A DNA stretch of 64,000 nt from Rhodopirellula bahusiensis (lineage in GTDB: Bacteria > Planctomycetota > Planctomycetia > Pirellulales > Pirellulaceae): contig NZ_NIZW01000012.1 of NCBI RefSeq assembly GCF_002727185.1, positions 1-64,000 on the forward strand, given 5' to 3'. A program made the translations under genes and the position numbers. Under the pieces are notes generated by a model that saw only the letters and a list, made by a program, of their open reading frames with translations, did not search any database and was not told the origin of the DNA. Of this stretch, positions 26,601-33,636 are shown in pieces. Numbering within the stretch: position 1 is the first letter of the stretch; every line of letters begins with the position of its first letter.

Positions 26601-29600
26601 CACAACGTCGCCAGCGACGAACGCGTGGGAACCAACTCCAGCGACAACACGGCGGATTACCTTAGTGGCGATTCGATCTCGTTTGTGGTCAATCCTCCCG
26701 CTTTCACAAAGGCGCTCGAATCAACCAACCAAACCGAGACCATCGGTTCGAATGTCACGATCGGCGAAGAAGTGACCTATCGCTTGCAAGTGACGATGCC
26801 TGAGGGAGAGTCACCCGATTTGACCGTCGTGGATCAGCTTCCGACCGGACTGCAATATGTTTCTTACTCGCTGGACACCAGCGGTTTCAACGGCACGGTC
26901 AACGCGCCAACCGTTTCCGGTGGAACGACCGACGGCGAGGATGTCACTTTCACCTTTGGTTCTATCAGCACAGCAGTCGACAACAACGCCGGAAACAATT
27001 CGTTCAGTATTCTGGTCACCGCAGTCGTCACGGACAATTCTGGAACAACAGGTTACACCGGATCACAATCAACACTCTCAAACATCGCCACGATCGATGT
27101 TTCGGGAGATGGTGTGGCCGCCGCACCATCGAACTCGGTGGACGTCACGGTGGTCGAATCCAACCTGACAATCAGCAAGTCAATCGATCTCGCTAACGTC
27201 AACGCTCGGGATCAAGTCACCATCACATTGGAAGTCGAAAACGATGGGCCGCACGCTGCCTATGAAGTTGATTTGCAAGACATTCTGGATCCGGCCGTCT
27301 ATGACATTTCAACGGTTAGTTTCACCTCCACTGAATCTGGATTCGCCGCAACCAACACGACCGGAACCATCACCTACACCGGTGGCGACATTGCCTCGGG
27401 AGCAACTGCGAGCTTCGAGTTCACCGTTCGAATTCACGACGATGTGATCGTTGGCGAAGACTACACCAACACAGCCCGCATCACCTCCGCGACAACCCTC
27501 GATGGAAACGAATCGGGTGAGCGAAACGAAACCGATGCCGACGGCGACAACAGCGACGTAGATACCGATGACATCCATGTTCGCGAGCATTCACTCGATG
27601 GATTCGTCTACTTTGATGCCGACAACGATGGTGTCTTGGATGGAACAGAAAATGGAATCGATGGCGTCACCGTGACATTGACCGGGACAGACCACTTGGG
27701 ACGAGCGATCACGGCTCGGACGTTCACAACCGGTGACGGCGCCAACCCGGACGGTTTTTATCTCTTCGATGATCTGCGTCCTGGTACCTACACAATCACG
27801 CAAACCCAACCAACCACCGCGGCCAACGGCAAGGCTTACCTGGACGGTACCGACACGCTCGGCACGGGTGGAGGAAACGACTCCACCAATGACACATTCA
27901 CCACCATCGTGCTTTCGACCGCGAACGAAAACGGTGGATCGGACTACAACTTCGGCGAACTAGAAGAAGGCGAACTCTCTGGAATCGTTTATCACGACGC
28001 CAACAGCAACGGAATCTTTGATGCTGGTGACAGCGGCATCAATGGCGTAACGGTCACATTGACTGGCACAGACGACAACGGTGCAATCACTCCCATCGTG
28101 GTGGTAACAAGCGGTGGCGGACTCTACGCGTTTGACGCTCTGCGACCAGGCGAATACACGATCACAGAAACGCAACCCGCTTTCAACGCACCGTCGGGAC
28201 GAGCCTATGCCGATCGATCGGAAACCGATGGATCGTTGTCCAATGGAGACATCAGCACCAACGATCAGATCCAAAGCGTCAACGTAGCCGGCGGTGACAC
28301 CGGAACGGACTATCGCTTTGGGGAAGTCATCGAGTCAACTGTATCGGGGTATGTCTTCACAGACCAAAACAACGACGGCAATCGCTCGGATGGAATTGGC
28401 ATCCAATCTCAATCCATCCGCATCACCGGCACAGACGATTTGGGCAATGCGGTGGATGAAACGGTGACGACCGATGCCAATGGTTTCTACCAGTTCACCG
28501 GCCTGCGTCCTTCTAACGCAACGGGCTACACCATCACTCAAGTCAGCCAACCCTCCGGTCGCCTCGATGGGATCGACACAGTGGGTACTCAAGGCGGAAC
28601 GCTTGGCAACGACCAGTTCACTGAAGTCGTCATCACCAGCGACACCGCCGGCAGCGAGAACAATTTCGCAGAACTTCGCCCCAATTCGTTGGAGGGTTTC
28701 GTATACAACGACCGCGACGACGACGGCGTGAAAGACACTGGCGAGGAAGGGATTGCATTGGTTTCCATGCGATTGACCGGCACCGACGATCGCGGAAACG
28801 ATATCGACGTCACCGTCCAAACGGACAGCAATGGACGATACGAATTCGCAAACTTGCGTCCTTCCAACGTGACCGGCTACACGATCACACAGTCGCAACC
28901 GGCCACTTGGAACGACGGCAAACACGCGGACGGCAGTTTGTCCAACGGAGACGACAGCACCGACAATGTCATATCCGGAATCGATGTCGTCGAGAATGAC
29001 TTGGGAACGGAGTACAACTTCGGTGAACGTGGAGCCACCATCGCGGGCACGGTCTACATGGACGACAACCGCGACGGCACCCAGCAAGCAGGCGAAACGA
29101 CCGGCATTGAAACCATTCGCATCGAGTTGTACGACAGCACCGGCACCAATCTGCTGGAATTCACCACCACTGATGCCAATGGAAACTACACCTTTGAAAA
29201 CCTGGCCGCCGATGACTACGTGGTTCGTCAAGTCCAACCTCGCTACTACACCAGCACCAGTGCGGACGAACTGAGCGTCACCCTGCCATTGACCGGTGCC
29301 GTCGACCAGGACTTTGGCGAAACGCAGTTTGAAATCGGTGGCGTTGTTTACTGGGACGCGAACAACAACGGGTCCAATGATGCTGCTAGCGAAACCGGTT
29401 TACCAGGAGTCACTGTCACTTTGCAAATGGACCACGACGGCGACGGAACGTACGAAGAAGACTTCGTCACTACGACGGACTCGGATGGCGTCTATGAATT
29501 CGCTGAAAAACCGGGCGCGGACTATCGAATTGTCGTGACCCCGTTGGCTGGAACCACACAGACTGACGATCCAGACGCATCGCTCGACGACCAATCTTCT

Positions 29601-32600
29601 TTCACCATCGGATTGGCCAATCTCCCAAGTGACCAAGACTTCGGCTATCGAGGTAACTCGTCCATCGGCGACCGCGTGTACTTCGACTACTCAGGAGATG
29701 GCGGCGTATTTGACGCGGGCGACAATGACCGTGGGTTCGGTGGTGTTGATGTCACCTTGTCGATCGACGTTGATGGTGATTCAACAGTGGACTACACCGA
29801 CACCGTCACCACTGCCTCGGATGGAACCTACACCTTCGACCATTTGATCGCTGGCGATTACACCATCAGCGTCGACTCCACCGACTTGCCAGACCAGGTC
29901 GGCGACAACCCTACCTACAACGACGATGCGACGACCGACAACACCACCATCGTCGTTTTGGCAGCGAACACAGACAACACCACCACTGATTTCGGCTATC
30001 ACGGACACCCTGATTACACGATCACCGTGGATGACGGGAACGACAACGTCGTCGCGGGCGAAAGTGTGACCCACGACATCACGTTGACCAACAATGGGAC
30101 TTTCAGTGGCGAGAATGTTGTGGTCGTCGCAGAATTCCCAACCAATGTGCTCGAAAATGTGACCGCAACCGCTGGAGGCGTGATCGATGCTGTTGCCGGC
30201 ACGGTGACCTGGACTTTGCCTGTGGTACAAGACGGCGAAACGGTCAACCTCTCGATTTCAGGGGACGTCGTTGAAATCCTTGACGCGGACAACGATCCGC
30301 TGACTGTCGATGTGAGCGTGACAGATGACGCATTCAATGGAGTGGATCCAACAACCGGCAACAACTCTGACAGCGACACCGATCAAATTGCGAATTTGCA
30401 AACACTCAAGAATGTTCTCGATGTGGTTGCCAATGGCGACCTTTGGGACGTCACTTTTGAGATCTACGTCGAAAACACGGGGTCAGTCAGACTGGACGAC
30501 CTGACGCTATTTGATGACGTGCAAGACCAGCTCGGCAGTCGGTTTGTTTCCGTGTCGACACCCGTCGTAGCGACGGCGAGTGCTGGAACACCAGTCATCA
30601 ACGGGGCGTGGACCACCGACACTTCGCTGGACATGTTCGATCCCGCCGCCACCACTGAATTCCTCGAAGCTGGTGAGTCATTGACCGTCACGTTCGTGGC
30701 GACGGTCGATCCCGATGCGTCGGGAACAGCATCTGCCATCTTCAACACATCGACGGCGGGCGGAACCGATGTGACGACAGTTCCGGGCACGCCGCTCAGT
30801 GTGACGGACGTATCCGATAGTGGCAGCAGCGTCACCGGAACCAACTCGGGCGCCCCCGGCGACCAAGGAACAGAAGACGATGCGACCCAGGTCTATGTCG
30901 CGGACATTGGTGTTGCCAAGCAGCAAACCAGCTTCACTCAAGACCCCGTCTCGCGTCATTTCACAGTGACCTACACGATGTCGGTTGAAAACATTGGCTC
31001 GGTTACATTGGATCAACTGACGCTTCACGATGATGTCGCGGACCAGTTCGGCGACGCCTTCATTGAAATCGAAACCGGCTCGTTGGCAATCAACAACACA
31101 AGCGGCACCGGTTCGTTCCCAACCATCAATGCGGGATGGGAAACCGACACTTCGGCGTCGATGATCAATGCGACCACAGCCTCACTCGATGCGGGTGACT
31201 CCTTTGAGATCACCTTCAACGTCGTCGTTGATCCCGATGCCGTTGATGGTTTGTCTCAAACAGCAGAGAACCAAGCCGTAGCAACAGGCCGAGCGTTGGA
31301 CGAATACGGTGCCGTGCTGCTCGATGGCGGTTCGCCAGTCGTCGCCAGCGATCTCTCGGACAGTGGTATCAATGCCAACACTTCCAACGCTGGTTCCCTC
31401 GGCGACAGCGGATCCACGGACGATGTGACTCCTTTGGTATTGCCAGAAATCGGTGCCGCCAAACGCTTGGTCACCTCAACCGGAGCCCCCGACGGAAACC
31501 GCGACATCACCTACGAAATCGTCATTCGGAACCTCGGCACTGTGTCGCTTGATAACATCACACTCACCGAAGACCTGGACGATCGCTTTGGCCCTGGATT
31601 CATCTCCGTCGTCGATCCTCCGTCCATCGTTGCATCCAACGCCAACAGCGATCCGAATCTCGCCGCATGGAACGGAGACACGTTGATCGAAGTGTTTGAC
31701 GGTTCGTCGGGGACACTGGATCCAGGCGACCAGATCTCCGTTCGATTCACCGTGCGAGTCGACATCGATCAATTGGTGTCCACTTCTAGCAACCAAGTTT
31801 CGGTCTCGGGCGACTACGACTCGCGTCCCTTGGTAGCGGGTTATGACGGTACCGTCACGGACCTTTCCGACACCGGCAGCAATCCGGCAACGAGCAACCC
31901 TGGCAATCCAGGCGACACTGGCGGATTCGACGATCCCACGCTGATCCCCGCCATCGGAATCGCATTGGACCATGGTGATCCAGTTCAAATCCCCGATTCG
32001 GACAACTTCACCGTTCCTGTGACCATCGTCGTCGAAAACTTGGGCGCAACCCAACTGAACAACTTGCAACTCGAGCAAGATCTTGCTGACATGTTCGGAG
32101 ACGCCTACTTGGGCGTTTCGAACACCCAAATCCAAACGGGCGGCGTGTCCGGCACCGCGCCAACACTCAACCCAAATTGGGAGACGGATGTCACTCAAAA
32201 CATGCTTGACCCGAACTCTGGGTTACTGCTTCCAGGCGACACATTCACGGTCACCTTTGATGTGGAAATCGATCCCGATGCGGGCGGAACGGCATCGTTC
32301 TTAGAGAACCAAGCAACAGTGACTGGTTCGGACCCAAGCAACGCCAGTGCGATCGTCAACGACTGGAGCGACTCGGGCTTGAACCCGTCCTCCACCAACC
32401 TAGGAGAGCCGGGCGATTCATCCTCGGCTGATGACCCAACACCTCTGCACATTCCCGACTTGGGAGTTGCGAAGTCGATCGTGGATGCCAAACAACTTGG
32501 ACTCACCTATGAACTGACGATTGAATTCATCCTTGAGAACACGGGCACGACGGATCTCAGTGATCTGCAATTGTTCGACGACTTGGCATCGGAATACGGA

Positions 32601-33548
32601 GTTAACTTTGGCGAAGTGATTGGATCGCCCCGAATCGTTGAGTCCAATGCATCCGTCGATCCGGTCATTAACAACGCCTACGTGAATGATACAACCCAAA
32701 GTATCTTCGACGGCATCACCGGATTGATTCGTCCAGGCGAAAGCGTGACCGTCCAGTTGACCGTCGAAGTGGTCAGCGAACCCGGACAGACCGAAGTCAC
32801 ACTGATCAACCAAGCTCAGGGAAGTGGCAATCCACTCGATGAAAATGGCGATCCACTTCGGAACCAAGCCGGCAACCCAATCGGACGAATCACCGACGAT
32901 TCAGACAGCGGCGATGATCCCAACGGAAACAATCTCGGTGAACCAGGCGACACCGGCACTTCAAATGATCCGACAGAGATCGAACTGACGTTTTTTACTT
33001 TTGACGCTTACAACGACTTCAGCCAAAACGAAAAGGGTCAGCTCCAAGAAGACAAACGTGATGCCTCGAAGCCATTCGAAGAATCCGAAGCGTTGTACTT
33101 CGACACGCCTCATCAACACCGTCCACGCGAACTGACAAAAGCGATTCAGTTCCTGGCTCCCGAACCGATTTTCAGTGGAGCAGCAAGACCAGGAACCCAA
33201 ATTGTCGGACGCATTTACGACGGTGCCGGTCGCCTGCTCGGGGAAGAGATCGCCATCACAGATGTTGGCGGAAACTGGATGATGCAATTCCATCATTCTC
33301 AACCCCAACAACAAACGCGGATTGAGTTCGTGGAAGTGGCGGGACAAGCCGACTCGTTCGCTGGTCAAGGCGGGGATGGGTTTGGATATCTGGGCATCGA
33401 TCGGTTGGACAACGAATATGCTTCGTTGGAACCATGGACTTCATTCGACAATGGCAGCGAATTCACCGCGAGCCTGCGTCCATCCGTCCGGCAATCACTG
33501 GCCAGCTCGCACCGTCACGCCACGCGACCTCTTGGTCTGGGCAACTGA
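20673..33548 (+). CDS. Giant LEPR/DUF4347 surface protein (4291 aa)
   Basis: A huge acidic repeat protein, likely cell-surface or secreted. Residues 11-29 carry the planctomycete N-terminal motif YQTLEERILFDAAVPMEA; there is no hydrophobic signal-peptide core in the first 60 residues. Residues about 67-230 are a DUF4347 domain (LVIIDPAVEDY, IHVVSHGEQGAFRLG, DILLYGCDVAG, DVAASDDDTG, DWELE). From about 240 to 2300 run DUF11/isopeptide-D2-like beta modules with recurring GExVTYRxxV and TDQLPxGL, one of them split by a small insert domain at about 343-430. Seven SdrD/Cna-B-like modules (GxVYxDxNxDGxxD ... YTITxxQP) span about 2305-3110, then one more DUF11 unit and five repeats of about 172 residues. 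The C-terminal 190 residues are unique. Adhesin or matrix role is inference; export by the cluster upstream is likely from position. Confidence 0.93.
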   Translation: MKRFQTQSIRLYQTLEERILFDAAVPMEAPSESNQAESAEQADSASLETNESSDAATSSDDQSIEQRRELVIIDPAVEDYEELIDDLTNRDEEDRLFEVFLLDGEKSGFEQLSALLADRQDLDAIHVVSHGEQGAFRLGSDWVDADSLYANAGSVSAWGDAISTNGDILLYGCDVAGSVEGEELVEQLAALTAADVAASDDDTGASHRQADWELERHHGEIETEIAFSGQAQQSYSHRLAAGPQVTLPAGSTDAQLGETVNFNVSFENTGSDVGYGPTVDLIFPAAGADGDDGVSFASATYLGNAVNSVVTTFGNDSNGFGVVEHPFFKIAQNETQAITIDPATTGGTFTLSFGGQTTSDLAFDADAATVQAALESLSSVSPGEVNVTGSMSDGYVLVEFIGAQSQVDVGDITVDSVNLIGGAAAALTVNDGSSTATKQRLFGRAGDELVTLELPFGSFAPGQPAASISVTGNVSENADLGEELVIGSRSAFRFGEDPVDNPDADAVLLSDDQVDVSGASGASSRWSETTSLNPTLISLQKTFNGSENETATGPSYEHQYQIRVDIADGQTITDLDVIDSLPDNIVVTGIDSVTVNGSNAAYTDNLGSLSGPGTSQELIVSLDNDVTGTSSTGDVVVTFSFYVSEFDGNSDRVIPIDGEDDTTSAPDSRSINNARAEGTWTPTDGRDDPSAAVSDPAGPEHTLDNKAIAIQKSVAVINDVGSVGATPGDTLEYTLEFQISDYYTFGDLQITDLFEDGQLFDFGYGATFDITDMNGNVTGSFTVRDSIDADSGETLVVDQTKIDRTDDGAEDGLSDGTTTLNFDLSQVLIDNGATDGILQGGLTDGDTNQGSATGTIRFRTIIQDEYADTFPSGDRSVDQGDIITNSSLTISGSVRENAEDDDPGDGFAPMERELHTESDTSSASIQIQGGTLEKTIYAINGSTSLPTNPETGKVILVAGDVVTYRINYSLASADFENLVITDFLPLPIFNATDHDADGADNAGGTYGWTVDVGNSFDATPPGSGVIEFGGNDSFYNSNGPNSNITPTIVVDPGTNALSLDFGSYDDPNSLPSDIELYLSITASDLPTADGLFLTNQVRASEGTTQQDSTVLDEIVQVEMTQPLLQIQKGVVATDNANANITGDIGPVTFDSVGSGGTFTGTLNSDGLETTPVNANIDNLEAGDRIRYAIVIENYGSSYRGAHDVTVNDQLPPGFTFVGGSMRVVDGTGADHTFTDVNGGNPGLFGDGIIIDDPGPTPNSSGADAGSIDGDDPTNGRNILVILYDVEVSDATTINETHTNNAEIAHYASKEGGQNHAAGLTETADAATRNFDGTKTIVSTDQAHTTSESGVERITIGETIRYRIQVEIPQGSLDDFVIRDLLPTGLTYLNDGNANVAFISDGGLSSDTISGAGLDSTNSSFTPTFALPDNAVSTSTSGNDDAYASGTDVYFKLGNLTNSDTDANAEFVVIEFDALVDNTSSGSNDSGDNRHNDFRVQSGNTTQFDLPNGDRPQARIVEPSLTQPTITSDVPNVDAGDTVEYTVNFAVNSGINQSDAFDVVLTTALPDNFTYGSIGTILIDGVAVNSGDAGYPTISQSGSSLSVSFDRLNEGQTVQIKYDGTVDGTITPDDTLTTDATLTWTSLETDIGSGSPTGERDGSDTTGQPNDYYQADSQDVNVVTTWDITKTLVGTEIVSGGNGANQGVIGELVTYRLVIDFPEATVPQSVITDQLDAGLAFVNVISTSDSGITYSGSLTPVITNDGQTITFDLGTVTDSDTSDGNGGQLTIEYQAVVLNTSGNQAATALDNVATYTWGDNAANDVTDDAVDVTVVEPEITLDQSISIAGNPGQTTGDAGDAVSYTIELTNDSGLDAFDLGFLDELPKNGAASALTGVTFSVTDTAGLVSAGDFTLTGSDGTGYSLEYTGADWDMLASQVGRTVTITVNGTVASSVTPNADFENDPIVDWSSLNGDVQNRSTHNVASDERVGTNSSDNTADYLSGDSISFVVNPPAFTKALESTNQTETIGSNVTIGEEVTYRLQVTMPEGESPDLTVVDQLPTGLQYVSYSLDTSGFNGTVNAPTVSGGTTDGEDVTFTFGSISTAVDNNAGNNSFSILVTAVVTDNSGTTGYTGSQSTLSNIATIDVSGDGVAAAPSNSVDVTVVESNLTISKSIDLANVNARDQVTITLEVENDGPHAAYEVDLQDILDPAVYDISTVSFTSTESGFAATNTTGTITYTGGDIASGATASFEFTVRIHDDVIVGEDYTNTARITSATTLDGNESGERNETDADGDNSDVDTDDIHVREHSLDGFVYFDADNDGVLDGTENGIDGVTVTLTGTDHLGRAITARTFTTGDGANPDGFYLFDDLRPGTYTITQTQPTTAANGKAYLDGTDTLGTGGGNDSTNDTFTTIVLSTANENGGSDYNFGELEEGELSGIVYHDANSNGIFDAGDSGINGVTVTLTGTDDNGAITPIVVVTSGGGLYAFDALRPGEYTITETQPAFNAPSGRAYADRSETDGSLSNGDISTNDQIQSVNVAGGDTGTDYRFGEVIESTVSGYVFTDQNNDGNRSDGIGIQSQSIRITGTDDLGNAVDETVTTDANGFYQFTGLRPSNATGYTITQVSQPSGRLDGIDTVGTQGGTLGNDQFTEVVITSDTAGSENNFAELRPNSLEGFVYNDRDDDGVKDTGEEGIALVSMRLTGTDDRGNDIDVTVQTDSNGRYEFANLRPSNVTGYTITQSQPATWNDGKHADGSLSNGDDSTDNVISGIDVVENDLGTEYNFGERGATIAGTVYMDDNRDGTQQAGETTGIETIRIELYDSTGTNLLEFTTTDANGNYTFENLAADDYVVRQVQPRYYTSTSADELSVTLPLTGAVDQDFGETQFEIGGVVYWDANNNGSNDAASETGLPGVTVTLQMDHDGDGTYEEDFVTTTDSDGVYEFAEKPGADYRIVVTPLAGTTQTDDPDASLDDQSSFTIGLANLPSDQDFGYRGNSSIGDRVYFDYSGDGGVFDAGDNDRGFGGVDVTLSIDVDGDSTVDYTDTVTTASDGTYTFDHLIAGDYTISVDSTDLPDQVGDNPTYNDDATTDNTTIVVLAANTDNTTTDFGYHGHPDYTITVDDGNDNVVAGESVTHDITLTNNGTFSGENVVVVAEFPTNVLENVTATAGGVIDAVAGTVTWTLPVVQDGETVNLSISGDVVEILDADNDPLTVDVSVTDDAFNGVDPTTGNNSDSDTDQIANLQTLKNVLDVVANGDLWDVTFEIYVENTGSVRLDDLTLFDDVQDQLGSRFVSVSTPVVATASAGTPVINGAWTTDTSLDMFDPAATTEFLEAGESLTVTFVATVDPDASGTASAIFNTSTAGGTDVTTVPGTPLSVTDVSDSGSSVTGTNSGAPGDQGTEDDATQVYVADIGVAKQQTSFTQDPVSRHFTVTYTMSVENIGSVTLDQLTLHDDVADQFGDAFIEIETGSLAINNTSGTGSFPTINAGWETDTSASMINATTASLDAGDSFEITFNVVVDPDAVDGLSQTAENQAVATGRALDEYGAVLLDGGSPVVASDLSDSGINANTSNAGSLGDSGSTDDVTPLVLPEIGAAKRLVTSTGAPDGNRDITYEIVIRNLGTVSLDNITLTEDLDDRFGPGFISVVDPPSIVASNANSDPNLAAWNGDTLIEVFDGSSGTLDPGDQISVRFTVRVDIDQLVSTSSNQVSVSGDYDSRPLVAGYDGTVTDLSDTGSNPATSNPGNPGDTGGFDDPTLIPAIGIALDHGDPVQIPDSDNFTVPVTIVVENLGATQLNNLQLEQDLADMFGDAYLGVSNTQIQTGGVSGTAPTLNPNWETDVTQNMLDPNSGLLLPGDTFTVTFDVEIDPDAGGTASFLENQATVTGSDPSNASAIVNDWSDSGLNPSSTNLGEPGDSSSADDPTPLHIPDLGVAKSIVDAKQLGLTYELTIEFILENTGTTDLSDLQLFDDLASEYGVNFGEVIGSPRIVESNASVDPVINNAYVNDTTQSIFDGITGLIRPGESVTVQLTVEVVSEPGQTEVTLINQAQGSGNPLDENGDPLRNQAGNPIGRITDDSDSGDDPNGNNLGEPGDTGTSNDPTEIELTFFTFDAYNDFSQNEKGQLQEDKRDASKPFEESEALYFDTPHQHRPRELTKAIQFLAPEPIFSGAARPGTQIVGRIYDGAGRLLGEEIAITDVGGNWMMQFHHSQPQQQTRIEFVEVAGQADSFAGQGGDGFGYLGIDRLDNEYASLEPWTSFDNGSEFTASLRPSVRQSLASSHRHATRPLGLGN
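27590..30003 (+). repeat. Seven SdrD/Cna-B-like repeats within the giant gene
   Basis: Module starts near 27590, 27970, 28330, 28685, 29036, 29330 and 29660, spaced about 295-380 bases. Each opens with a G-x-VY-x-D-x-N-x-D-G calcium-site-like motif and most end with an EYNFGE or DFGY strand. In Gram-positive surface proteins such modules bind calcium and act as rigid stalks. Confidence 0.85.
30390..32990 (+). repeat. Five ~172-residue repeats at the C-terminal side of the giant gene
   Basis: Units begin near 30390, 30905, 31448, 31952 and 32458. Each starts with (I/L)GxAK, has VENxGxxxLxxLxLxDDLxDxFG in the middle, and closes with a linker of the form DLSDSGxNPxxxNxGxPGDxGxxDDPT. The spacing varies from about 504 to 543 bases, and sequence divergence shows old duplications. 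Confidence 0.85.
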
Positions 33549-33604
33549 CCAACGACCAGAAATACGCTTTCAACGACGATCGCGAAACCACCTCGATCTC
33601 GGAT

Positions 33605-33636
33605 GCCGCGCCCATGGCTTCTAAGCGCGGCGTTTT
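33605..33636. terminator. Terminator-like hairpin between convergent genes
   Basis: GCCGCGC (33605-33611) pairs with GCGCGGC (33625-33631) across a 13-base loop, followed by GTTTT on the plus strand. It lies just after the giant gene and overlaps the stop of the MscS-type gene. It could end plus-strand transcription. Confidence 0.5.

Noticed and set aside
28335-29237. A 300-codon minus-strand open frame inside the giant gene.
   Set aside because: One of many antisense frames kept open by the biased composition of the repeats; no independent support.
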